From contig NC_087065.1 in NCBI RefSeq assembly GCF_963678635.1, forward strand, positions 31,624,252 through 31,688,251: DNA of 64,000 nucleotides, in the 5' to 3' direction. The position numbers and the translations under genes are program-made. A model generated the notes under the pieces. It had not been told where the DNA came from. It searched no databases and worked only from the letters and a program-made list of their open reading frames with translations. This document shows, piece by piece, positions 20,367-33,651 of the stretch. How positions within the stretch are numbered: position 1 is the first letter of the stretch; each line of letters starts with the position of its first letter. The DNA comes from Symsagittifera roscoffensis (Eukaryota > Xenacoelomorpha > Acoela > Convolutidae).

Positions 20367-22579
20367 CACAATCAGGTACTAGTGGCTTGATTTTGGTTTT
20401 TAGTATTTTCTGGAACCAAAAAAGAGCCTGGTCATGCATCGACGTCATGCGCTCAAGCAAATACGTGGACTTCTACGCATTCGCCTTAGCAATGCGCGCT
20501 TCGGGCGCAAATGCCAATGCTCAATTAATTTTGCCAGGTGAAAAATTTTTTAAAGAAAAATTCTGATCAATTTTAACTTAAACTACCACCAAAAAAAGCA
20601 AAGATTTCAAAGTGTGAAACAATCAAGTTTTTGCTAATACCGGGCATGCAGTGAGACTGATTTTGGCAAAAATAAAATGGAAAATGAAGGAAATGGAAAG
20701 AAAAAAATTGTTCAAAAAAGAACGCATTATCAAAAACGTATTTGATCTCCGCTAATGTCATTTTTCCGATCAGGCTGATTTCAGATTTTAAGCGTAGAGT
20801 TTACGGTTACGGCTGCTCCCTCTATAGGTCCCAGAGGGACCGAGTGAGCATCCTACCTCGATCCAGGATAACGGATAGTTGTCTTTAATTTTTCGCAAAT
20901 TTTTTTTTCACTAATGCTTGTTTTCGATTCCTCATGAGGTGTACAAATTTTTTTAAAAATTGATTTTATTAATCAATGCTTCCAAGAACAACTGATGTTA
21001 GGCGGCTACAAATGCGGTTAGTGAAAACTAGTAAGGGATAATGATGAGAAAAATTGTAAGTTTTCAAATGAGTTTAAAAAAAGTTTTTTTCTTTTTTCTT
21101 TTGTAAATTGGGAGAAATGAATCAGTTTTTTTTAAGTTTCCCTCGCACCACCCACTGTTCTTAAGTAATGAGGATTCCTGTTCTAGCCGTTTATAACACT
21201 TTGGCAGAAAAAAAAACATCAATATGATGTAAATGTTTTAAAAAAGAGAAAAATTTAAAAATTATGTTTTTTTTTAAAAATCAGAAACTTGTAATTTTTA
21301 AAATTGAAAAAAAGTAAAAATTAATTGCATATTACGATTCAGCGTACCCAACTTAGTGGGTCTAGCATTTTAAATTATCAAAAAACGTTGAAAATTGTAG
21401 ATTTTATGAAGTTTTCATTTTGGCTATTTTTCCTTGTCGCCTCCACTTAAGGCACCTTTGAGCCAACGTGAGAAACTGGAACCTAAACAAGTTGTACAGG
21501 TAGTCTGAATGAGCCATTTTCAGCGTGATAACACGCCTGGAAGAAAAAAATACTCCAGAAAAGAAAGAAAATTTTGAACTTTAACCTTTTTTCTTCTTCA
21601 AATGGCGATACTTAGAATAATTTTCCAGCTGAAAAGTTCAAAAAAAATCAAAAAATTCAAGTTTTGAAAAAATTTTAAAAAAAATCTCATCAGTCTGTTT
21701 ATTGGAGTCTTCGAGGTTTTGGGAGACCTTATGTGGCGACTAACAACAAGTGGATCACTTATTTTAAAATTTTGAGAAAGGTCAAAAAAACATGTTTTTT
21801 CGACTTTTTTGACAGAATTCCGAAAGCAATATCTTGGCTAAAAACAAGAATGAGGGCCTAAAATTAGTACAAACAGTACTCCCACATCAGTTACATTAGG
21901 TTGGAAACAAAAAAATTATTCTGACTCAAAAATCGTTTTTTAACTTTATTTCTGAACAAGAAATTGAAGGAAATCTAAAACTTAAAAATTTTTTGAAAAA
22001 AAAGATTGTTTTGAAAAAGTGCCAATTTTTAGCTGAAACTTTTTATTTTAGCTAATAAAGCCAGAGCAATGTCCTTTAAGCTCAAATAAATTAATTAGGC
22101 AAATTATTTTCAAGTTTTTTCGTTAAAGGCTTTTATTTTGAAAAAGTATTCAAAAATGGGTAAAAAAAAGTCAAAAAAATCAATTTTCTCCGATTCAAAA
22201 ACATCCACTACCATGATGATTAGTTCGTTGGATAGGACTGCCGAGATCAATTTAGACGTATTTTCATAAGTATCTCAAAATTTTTACTTATTTTTGAGAA
22301 TTAGGCAAAATAAAAACTTTTCCCAAATTGGGCAAAAAGCCCAAATTAGCCCAAACACCTGTTAAAAATTGTTGGGTCAAAAAGTCACAAAAGGAAACCC
22401 CTATTCATTTGACATTTTAGGGCCGCATGCAAAAAATTAGACCAATCTAACCTGACAATTTCGAGAATCGACTTTTTTGCAAAATTTCTCTATAGTCCAA
22501 TTGAGGGATATTACTTGTACCGGTGGGGGCCCCTACCCCACCTCAAAAAATTTTGTAATGCTGGAACGCGGCCACCTAG
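20367..22579 (+). repeat. Unit U9, class 3, 2213 bp
   Basis: The linker is CACAA. H2 is at 20814-20850, with TATAG instead of TACAG in the 5' internal loop. H4 is at 22322-22347, H1 type A at 22522-22542 and CTAG at 22576-22579. The H3 arm is altered (GCGCGC against GGGCGC), so that stem is weakened here. Confidence 0.92.
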
Positions 22580-24786
22580 CACAATCAGGTACTAGTGGCT
22601 TGATTTTTGTTTTTAGTTTTTTCTGGAACCAAAAGAGAGTGTCGTCAAGCATCGACATCTTGAGCTCAAGCAAATACGTGGACTTCTACGCATTCCCATT
22701 AGCAATGCGCCCTTCGGGCGCAAATGCCAATGCTCAATTAATTTTGCCAGGTGCAAATTTTTAAAGAAAATTTCTGATGAATTTTAACTTAAACTACCAA
22801 CAAAAAACGCAAAGATTTCAAAGTGTGAAACAATCAAGTGTTTGCTAATACCGGGCATGCAGTGAGACTGATTTCGGCAAAATAAAATGGAAAATGAAGG
22901 AAATGGAAAGAAAAAAATTGTTCAAAATAAGAACGCATTATCAAAAACTTATTTGATCTCCGATAATGTCATAATTCCGATCAAGCTGATTTCAGATTTT
23001 AAGCGTAGAGTTTACGGTTACGGCTGCTCCCTCTACAGGTCCCAGAGGGACCGAGTGAGCATCCTACGTCGATCCAGGATAACGGATAGTTGTTTTTAAT
23101 TTTTCACAAAATATTTTTTCACTAATGCTTGTTTTCAATTCCTCATGAGAAGCTGTTTAAATTTTAAAAAATTGATTTTATTAATCAATGCTTCCAAGAA
23201 CAACTGATTTTAGTGGGTTGCAAATGCGGTTGGTGAAAACTTGTAAGGGATAATGATGAGAAAAATTTTAAGTTTTCAAATGAATTTAAAAACAGTTTTT
23301 TTCTTTTTTTCTTTTGTAAATCGGGAGAAATGATTCAGTTTTTTTAAGTTTTCCTCGCACCACCCACTGTTCATAAGTAATGAAGATTCCTGTTCTAGCC
23401 GTTTATAAAACTTTGGCAGAAAAAACATCAATATGATGTAAAATGTTTTAAAAAAGAGAAAAAAATAAAAATTATGTTTTTTTTTAAAAATCTAAAATTT
23501 GTAATTTTCAAAATTGAAAAAAAGTGAAAATTAATTGCATATTACGATTCAGCGTACCCAACTTAGTGGGTATAGCATTTTGAATTACCAAAAAATGTTG
23601 AAAATTGTAGATTTTATGAAGTTTTCATTTTGGCTATTTTTCCTTGTCGCCTCCACTTAAGGCACCTTTGAGCCAACTTGAGAAACTGGAACCTAAACAA
23701 GCTATACAGATAGTCTCTATGAGCCATTTTCAGCGTGATAACACGCCTGGAAGAAAAAAAGTTCCAGAAAAGAAAAAACATTTTGAACTTTAACCTTTTT
23801 TCTTCTTCAAATGGCGATACTTAGAAAAAATTTTCAGCTGAAAAGTTCAAAAAAAATCAAAAAATTCAAATTTTGAAAAAATTTTAAAAAAATCTCATCA
23901 TTCTGTTTATTGGAGTCTTCGAGGTTTTGGAAGACCTTATCTGGCGGCTAACAACAAGTGGATCACTTATTTTAAAATTTTGAGAAAGGTCAAAAAAACA
24001 TGTTTTTTCGACTTTTTTGACAGAATTTCGAAAGCAATATCTTGGCTAAAAACAAGAATGAGGGCCTAAAGTTAGTACAAACAGTACTCCCACATAAAGT
24101 ACATTAGGTTGGAAACAAAAAATTTACTCTGACTCAAAAATCGTTTTTAAACTTTATTTCTGAACAAGAAATTGAAAAGAAATCAAAAACTTAAAAATTT
24201 TTTGAAAAAAATGATTGTTTTGAAAAAGTGCCAATTTTAGCTGAAACTTTTCATTTTAGCTAATAAAGCCAGAGCAATGCCCTTTAAGCTCAAATAAATT
24301 AATTATGCAAATTATTTTCAAGTTTTTTCGTTAAAGCCTTTTATTTTGAAAAAGTATTCAAAAATGGGTAAAAAAAAGTCAAAAAAATCAATTTTCTCCG
24401 ATTCAAAAACCTCCACTACCATGATGATTAGTGCGTTAGATAGGACTGCTGAGATCAATTTAGACGTTTTTTCATAAGTATATCAAAATTTTTACTTATT
24501 TTTGAGAATTAAGCAAAATAAAAACTTTTCCCAAATTGGGCAAAAAGCCCAAATTAGCCCAAACACCTGTTAAAAATTGTTGGGTCAAAAAATCACAAAA
24601 GGAAACCCCTATTCATTTGACATTTTAGGGCCGCATGCAAAAAATTAGACCAATCTAACCTGACAATTTCGAGAATCGACTTTTTTGTCAAAATTCTCTA
24701 AAGACCAATTTAGGGAGATTACTTGTACCGGTGGGGGCCCTACCCCACCTAAAAAATTTTTGAAATGCAGGAACGCGGCCACCTAG
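22580..24786 (+). repeat. Unit U10, class 3, 2207 bp
   Basis: The linker is CACAA. A perfect H3 stem lies at 22706-22722, H2 at 23025-23061 and H4 at 24530-24555. H1 type A is at 24730-24749 and is one C shorter than the other copies, yet both stem arms are intact. CTAG is at 24783-24786. This is the shortest complete class 3 unit. Confidence 0.92.
22706..22722. other. Hairpin H3 in the class 3 head
   Basis: TGCGCCC/GGGCGCA is a perfect 7-bp stem with TTC triloop in U10. It is also perfect or near-perfect in U11-U13. U8 and U14 carry GGGCTC and U9 carries GCGCGC, each breaking one pair. It occupies a position similar to H3 of class 2, followed by a related CAA(A)TG context. Confidence 0.65.
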
Positions 24787-27006
24787 CACAATCAGGTACT
24801 AGTGGCTTGTTTTGAGTTTTTAGTAATTTCTGGAACCAAAAGAGAGTGTCGTCAAGCAACGACATCATGTGGTCAAGCAAATACGTGGACTTCTACGCAT
24901 TCCCATTCGCAATGCGCCCTTCGGGCGCAAATGCCAATGCTCAATTAATTTTGCCTGGTGAAAAAATAAATTAATTAAAAAGTTCTCCTAAACTTTATTT
25001 TCAACTACCACCAAAAAACGCAAAGATTTCAAGGTGTAAAACTATCAAATTTTGGCCAATACCGGGCTTGCAATGAGACTGATGTTGGCAAAAGTAAAAT
25101 AGAAAATGAAGAAAATGGAAAGAAAAAAATTGTTGAAAATAAGAACGCAACATCAAAAACTTATTTGATCTCCGCTCAAATCATAATTCAGATCAGGCTG
25201 ATTTCAGATTTTAAGCGTAGAATTTACGGTTACGGCTGCTCCCTCTACAGGTCCCAGAGGGACCGAGTGAGCATCCTACCTCGATCCAGGTTAACGGATA
25301 GTTGTTCTTAATTTTTCACAAAATTTTTTTACACTAATGCTTGTTTTCAATTCCTCATGAGAAGCTGTTTTAATTTTAAAAAAATTGATTTTATTAATCA
25401 ATGCTTCCAAGAACAACTGATGTTAGGCGGTTACAAATGCGGTTGTTGAAAACTAGTAAGGGATAATGATGAGAAAAATTGTAAGTTTTCAAATGAATTG
25501 AAAAACGGTTTTTTTCCTTTTTTTCTTTTGTAAATCGGTAGAAATGAATCATTTTTTTTTCAAGTTTTCCTCGCACCACCCACTGTTCTTAAGTAATGAA
25601 GATTCCTTCTCTAGCCGTTTATAACACTTTGGCAGAAAAAACATCAATATGATGTAAAATGTTTTAAAAAAGAGAAAAAATTAAAAATTATGATTTTTTT
25701 TTAAATCAAAAAATTTGTAATTTTCAAAATTGAAAAAAAGTGAAAATTAATTGCATATTACGATTCAGCGTACCCAACTTAGTGGGTCTAGCATTTTAAA
25801 TTACCAAAAAATGTTGAAAATTGTAGATTTTATGAAGTTTTCATTTTGGCTATTTTTCCTTTTCGCCTCCACTTAAGGCACCTTTGAGCCAACTTGAGAA
25901 ACTGGAACCTAAACAAGCTATACAGATAGTCTGAATGAGCCATTTTCAGCGTGATAACACCCCTGGAAGAAAAAAAAACTGCAGAAAAGAAAGGGAATTT
26001 TGAACTTTAACCTTTTTTCTTCTTCAAATGGCGATACTTAGAATAATTTTTCAGCTGAAAAGTTCAAAAAAAATCAAAAAATTCAAATTTTGAAAAAATT
26101 TGTAAAAAAATCTCATCAGTCTGTTTATTGGAGTCTTCGAGGTTTTGGGAGACCTTATCTGGCGGCTAACAACAAGTGGGTCACTTATTTTAAAAATTAG
26201 AGAAAGGTCAAAAAAACATGTTTTTTCGGTTTTTTTGACAGAATTCCTAAAGCGATATCTTGGCTAAAAACAAAAATGAGGGCCTAAAATTAGTACAAAC
26301 AGTACTCTCACATAAGGTACATTAGGTTGGAAACAAAAAATTGACTCTGACTCAAAAATCGTTTTTTAACTTTATTTCTGAACAAAAAATTTTAAAAAAA
26401 TCAAAAAGTTAAAATTTTTTTGAAAAAAATGATTGTTTTGAAAAAGTGCCAATTTTTAGCTGAAACTTTTCATTTTAGCTAATAAAGCCAAAGCAATGCC
26501 CTTTAAGCTCAAATAAATTAATTAAGCAGATTATTTTCAAGTTTTTTCGTTAAAGGCTTTTATTTTGAAAAAGTATTCAAAAATGGGTAAAAAAAAGTCA
26601 AAAAAATCAATTTTCTCACATTCAAAAACCTCCACCACCATGATGATTAGTTCGCTAGATAGGACTGCTGAAACCAATTTAGACGTATTTTCATAAGCAT
26701 ATCAAAATTTTTACTTATTTTTGAGAATTAGGCAAAATAAAAACTTTTCCCAAATTGGGCAAAAAGCCCAAATTAGCCCAAACACCTGTTAAAAATTGTT
26801 GGGTCAAAAAATCACAAAAGGAAACCCCTATTCATTTGACATTTTAGGGCCGCATGCAAAAAATTAGACCATTCTAACCTGACAATTTCGAGAATCGACT
26901 TTTTTGCAAAATTTCTCTATAGTCCATTTGAGGGATATTACTTGTACCGGTGGGGGCCCCTACCCCACCTCAAAAAATTTTGTAATGCTGGAACGCGGCC
27001 ACCTAG
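24787..27006 (+). repeat. Unit U11, class 3, 2220 bp
   Basis: The linker is CACAA. H2 is at 25237-25273, H4 at 26749-26774, H1 type A at 26949-26969 and CTAG at 27003-27006. It shares several variants with U13 in the middle of the unit (TTTTCGCC instead of CTTGTCGCC, AACACCCCTGG, GTGGGTCAC), showing exchange between non-adjacent units. Confidence 0.92.
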
Positions 27007-29218
27007 CACCCTCAAGGTCACGTGACTTATTTTTGTTTTGGGAATTTTCTGAAACCAAAAGAGAGCCTGGTCATGCATCGACATCACATCATGTGCTCAA
27101 GCAAATACGTGGACTTCTACGCATTCCCATTCGCAGTGCGCCCTTCGGGCGCAAATGCCAATGCTCAATTAATTTCGCCAGGTGAAAATTTTTTAAAGAA
27201 AAATTCTGATAAATTTTAACTTAAACTACCATCAAAAAACGCAAAGATTTCAAAGTGTGAAACAATCAAGTTTTTGCTATTACCGGGCATGTAGTGAGAC
27301 TGAATCCGGCAAAAATAAATTGAAAAATGAAGGAAATGGAAAGAAAAAAATTGTTCAAAATAAGAACGCAACATCAAAAACTTATTGGATCTCCGCTAAG
27401 GTCATAATTCCGATCAGGCTGATTTCAGATTTTAAGCGTACAATTTACGGTTACGGCTGCTCCCTCTACAGGTCCCAGAGGGACCGAGTGAGCATCCTAC
27501 CTCGATCCAGGTTAACGGATAGTTGTTCTTAATTTTTCACAAATTTTTTTTTCACTAATGCTTGTTTTCATTTCCTCATGAGAAGCTGTATTAACTTTAA
27601 AAAAATTGATTTTATTAATCAATGCTTCCAAGAACAACTGATGTTAGGCGGTTGCAAATGCGGTTGCTGAAAACTAGTAAGGGATGAGAAAAATTGTAAG
27701 TTTTCAAATGAATTTAAAAACAGTTTTTTTCTTTTTTTTCTTTTGTAAATCGGGAGAAATGAATCATTTTTTTAAAGTTTTCCTCGCACCAACCACTGTT
27801 CTTAAGTAATGAAGATTCCTGTTCTAGCCGTTTATAACACTTTGGCAGAAAAAACATCAATATGATGTAAAATGTTTTAAAAAAGAGAAAAATTTAAAAA
27901 TTATGTTTTTTTTTTAAAAATCAAAAATTTGTAATTTTCAAAATTGAAAAAAAGTGAAAATTAATTGCATATTACGACTCAGCGTACCCATTTTAGTGGG
28001 TATAGCATTTTGAATCACCAAAAAATGTTAAAAATTGTAGATTTTATGAAGTTTTCATTTTGGCTATTTTTCCTTGTCGCCTCCACTTAAGGCACCCTTG
28101 AGCCAACTTGAGAAACTGGAACCTAAACAAGCTATACAGATAGTCTGAATGAGCCATTTTCAGCGTGATAACACGCTTGGAAGAAAAAAAACTGCAGAAA
28201 AGAAAGGAAATTTTGAACTTTAACCTTTTTTCTTCTTCAAATGGCGATACTTAGAATAATTTTTCAGCTGAAAAGTTCAAAAAAAATCAAAAAAATCAAA
28301 TTTTGAAAAAATTTTAAAAAAATCTCATCAGTCTGTTTATTGGAGTCTTCGAGGTTTTGGGAGACCTTATCTGGCGGCTAACAACAAGTGGATCACTTAT
28401 TTTAAATTTTTGAGAAAGGTCAAAAAAACCTGTTTTTACGATTTTTTAGACAGAATTCCGAAAGCAATATCTTGGCTAAAAATAAAAATGAGGGCCTAAA
28501 AATAGTACAAACAGTACTCCCACATAAAGTACATTAGGTTGGAAAGAAGAAATTGACTCTGATTCAAAAATCGTTTTATAACTTTATTTCTGAACAAAAA
28601 ATTGTAAAAAAATCAAAAACTGAAAAATTTTTTGAAAAAAATGATTGTTTTGAAAAAGTGCCAATTTTCAGCTGAAACTTTTCATTTTAGCTAAAAAAGC
28701 CAGAGCAAGGCCCTTTAAGCTCAAATAAATTAATTAAGCAACTTATTTTCAAGTTTTTTCGTTAAAGGCTTTTATTTTGAAAAAGTATTCAAAAATGGGT
28801 AAAAAAAAGTCAAAAAAATCAATTTTCTCAGATTCAAAAACCTCCACTACCATGATGATTAGTTCGCTAGATAGGACTGCTAAAACCAATTTAGACGTAT
28901 TTTCATAACTATATCAAAATTTTTATTTATTTTTGAGAATTAGGCAAAATAAAAATTTTTCCCAAATTGGGCAAAAAGCCCAAATTAGCCCAAACACCTG
29001 TTAAAAATTGTTGGGTCAAAAAATCACAAAAGGAAACCCCTATTCGTTTGACATTTTAGGGCCGCATGCAAAAAATTAGACCAATCTAACCTGACAATTT
29101 CGAGAATCGACTTTTTTGCAAAATTTCTCTATAGTCCAATTGAGGGATATTACTTGTACCGGTGGGGGCCCCTACCCCACCTAAAAAATTTTTGAAATGC
29201 TGGAACGCGGCCACCTAG
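27007..29218 (+). repeat. Unit U12, class 3 with variant start, 2212 bp
   Basis: The linker is CACCC and the following motif is TCAAGG instead of TCAGG. It leads into a 10-bp palindrome, GTCACGTGAC (27017-27026), found in no other unit here. H2 is at 27458-27494, H4 at 28961-28986, H1 type A at 29161-29181 and CTAG at 29215-29218. Confidence 0.9.
27017..27026. other. Palindrome GTCACGTGAC unique to U12
   Basis: This 10-bp perfect palindrome contains an E-box CACGTG, 11 bp after the CTAG junction. Other class 3 units have TCAGGTACTAGTGG here. Function is unknown. Confidence 0.4.
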
Positions 29219-31433
29219 CACAATCAGGTACTAGTGGCTTGATTATAGTTTTTAGTTTTTCTGGAACCAAAAGAGAGTGTCGTCAAGCATCGACATCTTG
29301 AGCTCAAGCAAATACGTGGACTTCTACGCATTCCCATTAGCAATGCGCCCTTCGGGCGCAAATGCCAATGCTCAACTAACTTTGCCAGGTGAAAAAATTT
29401 GTTTAAAGAAAAATTCTGATAAATTTTAATTTAAACTATCACCAAAAAACGCAAAGATTTCAAAGTGTGAAACAATCAAGTTTTTGCTATTACCGGGCTT
29501 GCAATGAGACTGATGTTGGCAAAAGTAAAATAGAAAATGTAGAAAATGGAAAGAAAAAAATTGTTCAAAATAAGAACGCAACATCAAAAACTTATTTGAT
29601 CTCCGCTCAAATCATAATTCAGATCAGGCTGATTTCAGATTTTAAGCGTAGAATTTACGGTTAAGGCTGCTCCCTCTACAGGTCCCAGAGGGACCGAGTG
29701 AGCATCCTACCTCGATCCAGGTTAACGGATAGTTGTTCTTAATTTTTCACAAAATTTTTTTACACTAATGCTTGTTTTCAATTCCTCATGAGAAGCTGTA
29801 TTAATTTTAAAAAAATTGATTTTATTAATCAATGCTTCCAAGAACAACTGATGTTAGGCGGTTACAAATGCGGTTGTTGAAAACTAGTAAGGGATAATGA
29901 TGAGAAAAATTGTAAGTTTTCAAATGAATTGCAAAACTGTTTTTTTCTTTTTTTCTTTTGTAAATCGGTAGAAATGAATCATTTTTTTTTCAAGTTTTCC
30001 TCGCACCACCCACTGTTCTTAAGTAATGAAGATTCCTTCTCTAGCCGTTTATAACACTTTGGCAGAAAAAACATCAATATGATGTAAAATGTTTTAAAAA
30101 AGAGAAAAGTTTAAAAATTATGTTCTTTTTTAAAATCAAAAAATTTGTAATTTTCAAAATTGGAAAAAAGTGAAAATTAATCGCATATTACGATTCAGCG
30201 TACCCAACTTAGTGGGTCTAGCATTTTAAATTACCAAAAAATGTCGAAAATTGTAGATTTTATGAAGTTTTCATTTTGGCTATTTTTTCTTTTCGCCTCC
30301 ACTTAAGGCACCTTTGAGCCAACTTGAGAAACTGGAACCTAAACAAGCTATACAGATAGTCTGAATGAGCCATTTTCAGCGTGATAACACCCCTGGAAGA
30401 AAAAAAACTGCAGAAAAGAAAGGGAATTTTGAACTTTAACCTTTTTTCTTCTTCAAATGGCGATACTTAGAATAATTTTTCAGCTGAAAAGTTCAAAAAA
30501 TATAAAAAATTTCAAATTTTGATAAACATAAAAAAAATCTCATCAGTCTGTTTATTGGAGTCTTCGAGGTTTTGGGAGACCTTATCTGGCGGCTAACAAC
30601 AAGTGGGTCACTTATTTTAAAATTTTGAGAAAGGTCAAAAAAACCTGTTTTTACGATTTTTTAGACAGAAATCCGAAAGCAATAACTTGGCTTAAAACAA
30701 AAATGAGGGCCTAAAATTAGTACAAACAGTACCCCCACATAAAGTACATTAGGTTGGAAACAAAAAATTGACTCTGATTCAAAAATCGTTTTTTAACTTT
30801 ATTTCTGAACAAAAAATTGTAAAAAAATCAAAAACTTAAAAATTTTTTGAAAAAAATGATTGTTTCGAAAAAGTGCCAATTTTCAGCTGAAACTTTTCAT
30901 TTTAGCTAAAAAAGCCAGAGCAAGGCCCTTTAAGCTCAAATAAACTAATTAAGCAAATTATTTTCAAGTTTTTTCGTTAAAGGCTTTTATTTTGAAAAAG
31001 TATTCAAAAATGGGTAAAAAAAAGTCAAAAAAATCAATTTTCTCAGATTCAAAAACCTCCACCACCATTATGATTAGTTCGCTAGGTAGGACTGCTGAAA
31101 TCAATTTAGACGTATTTTCATAAGCATATCAAAATTTTTACTTATTTTTGAGAATTAAGCAAAATAAAAACTTTTCCCAAATTGGGCAAAAAGCCCAAAT
31201 TAGCCCAAACACCTGTTAAAAATTGTTGGGTCAAAAAGTCACAAAAGGAAACCCCTATTCGTTTGCCATTTTAGGGCCGCATGCAAAAAATTAGACCATT
31301 CTAACCTGACAATTTCGAGAATCGACTTTTTTGCAAAATTTCTCTATAGTCCATTTGAGGGATATTACTTGTACCGGTGGGGGCCCCTACCCCACCTCAA
31401 AAATTTTTGAAATGCTGGAACGCGGCCACCTAG
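29219..31433 (+). repeat. Unit U13, class 3, 2215 bp
   Basis: The linker is CACAA. H2 is at 29668-29704; the base run just before it reads GGTTAAGGC rather than GGTTACGGC. H4 is at 31176-31201, H1 type A at 31376-31396 and CTAG at 31430-31433. Its middle matches U11 and its first part resembles U10, so it is a mosaic of neighbours. Confidence 0.92.
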
Positions 31434-33651
31434 CACAATCAGGTACTAGTGGTGGATGTTTGTTTTTCGTATTTAGTCAAACCAAAAGAGAGCGTGGTCA
31501 TGCATCGACATCATGTGCTCAAGCAAATATGTGGACTTCTACGCATTCCCATTCGCAATGCGCCCTTCGGGCTCAAATGCCAATGCTCAATTAATTTTGC
31601 CAGGTGAAAAAAAAATTATTTAAAAAGTTCTGCTAAACTTTATTTTAAACTACCACCAAAAAACGCAAAGATTTCAAAGTGTAATACAATCAAATTTTTG
31701 CCAATACCGGGCTTGCAATGAGACTGATGTTGGCAAAAGTAAAATAGAAAATGTAGAAAATGGAAAGAAAAAAATTGTTCAAAATAAGAACGCAACATCA
31801 AAAACTTATTTGATCTCCGCTCAAATCATAATTCAGATCAGGCTGATTTCAGATTTTAAGCGTAGAATTTACGGTTACGGCTGCTCCCTCTACAGGTCCC
31901 AGAGGGACCGAGTGAGCATCCTACCTCGATCCAGGTTAACGGATAGTTGTTCTTAATTTTTCACAAATTTTTTTTTCTCTAATGCTTGTTTTCACTTCCT
32001 CATGAGAAGCTGTATTAATTTTTAAAAAATTTATTTTATCCATCAATGCTTCCAAGAACAACTGATTTTAGGCGATTACAAATGCGGTTGTTGAAACTAG
32101 TAAGGGATAATGATGAGAAAAATTGTAAAATTTCAAATGAATTTAAAAACAGTTTTTTTCCTTTTTTTCTTTTGTAAATCGGGAGAAATGAATCAGTTTT
32201 TTTTTAAGTTTTCCTCGCACCACCCACTGTTCCTAAGTAATGAAGATTCCTGTTCTAGCCGTTTATAACACTTTGGCAGAAAAAACATCAATATGATGTA
32301 AAATGTTTTAAAAAAGAGAAAAAGTTAAAAATTATGTTTTTTTTTTAAAAAACCAAAAAATTGTATTTTTCAAAATTGAAAAAAAGTAAAAAATAATTGC
32401 ATATTACAATTCACCGTACCCAACTTAGTGGGTATAGCATTTTAAATTACCAAAAAATGTTGAAAATTGTAGATTTTATGAAGTTTTCATTTTGGCTATT
32501 TTTCCTTGTCGCCTCCACTTAAGGCACCTTTGAGCCAACTTGAGAAACTGGAACCTAAACAAGCTATACAGATAGTCTGAATGAGCCATTTTCAGCGTGA
32601 TAACACGCCTGGAAGAAAAAAAAACTCCAGAAAATAAAGAAAATTTTGAACTTTAACCTTTTTTCTTCTTCAAATGGCGATACTTAGAATAATTTTTCAG
32701 CTGAAAAGTTAAAAAAAAATCAAAAAATTCAAATTTTGAAAAAATTTTAAAAAAATCTCATCAGTCTGTTTATTGGAGTCTTCGAGGTTTTGGGAGATCT
32801 TATCTGGCGGCTAACAACAAAATGATCAATTATTATAAAAATTTGAGAAAGGTCAAAAAAACATGTTTTTTCGATTTTTTTGACAGAATTCCGAAAGCAA
32901 TATCTTGGCTAAAAACAAAAATTAGGGCCTAAAATTAGTACAAACAGTACTCCCACATAAAGTACATTAGGTTGGAAACAAAAAATTGACTCTGACTCAA
33001 AAATCGTTTTTCAACTTTATTTCTGAACAAAAAATTGTAAAAAAATCAAAAATTAAAAAATTTTTTGAAAAAAACGATTGTTTTGAAAAAGTGCCAATTT
33101 TTAGCTGAAACTTTTTGTTTTAGCTAAGAAAGCCAGAGCAATGTTCTTTAAGCTCAAATAATTTAATTAAGCAAATTATTTTCAAGTTTTTTCGTTTAAG
33201 GCTTTTATTTTGAAACAGTATTCAAAAATGGGTAAAAAAAAGTCAAAAAAATTAATTTTCTCAGATTGAAAAACCTCCACTGCCATGATGATTAGTTCGT
33301 TCGATAGGACTGCTGAGATCAATTTAGACGTTCTTTCATAAGTATATCAAAATTTTGATTTATTTTTGAGAATTAAGCAATATAAAAACTTTTCCCAAAT
33401 TGGGCAAAAAGCCCAAATTAGCCCAAACACCTGTTAAAAATTGTTGGGTCAAAAAGTCACAAAAGGAAACCCCTATTCGTTTGACATTTTAGGGCCGCAT
33501 GCAAAAAATTAGACCAATCTAACCTGACAATTTCGAGAATCGACTTTTTTGCAAAATTTCTCTATAGTCCATTTGAGGGATATTACTTGTACCGGTGGGG
33601 GCCCCTACCCCACCTCAAAAAATTTTGTAATGCTGGAACGCGGCCACCTAG
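31434..33651 (+). repeat. Unit U14, class 3, 2218 bp, twin of U8
   Basis: The unit has the CACAA linker, the class 3 H2, H4 at 33394-33419, H1 type A at 33594-33614 and CTAG at 33648-33651. Diagnostic variants shared only with U8 include GGTGGATGTTTG near the start, AAAACCAAAAAATTG in the middle and TTGAAACAGTATTC near the end. The left neighbour is class 3 here but class 2 for U8. The right neighbour is class 2 here but class 3 for U8. Confidence 0.92.

Noticed and set aside
20998-21003. TTAGGC, the nematode telomere hexamer
   Set aside because: It occurs as a single copy per unit, never in tandem, so it is not telomeric sequence.
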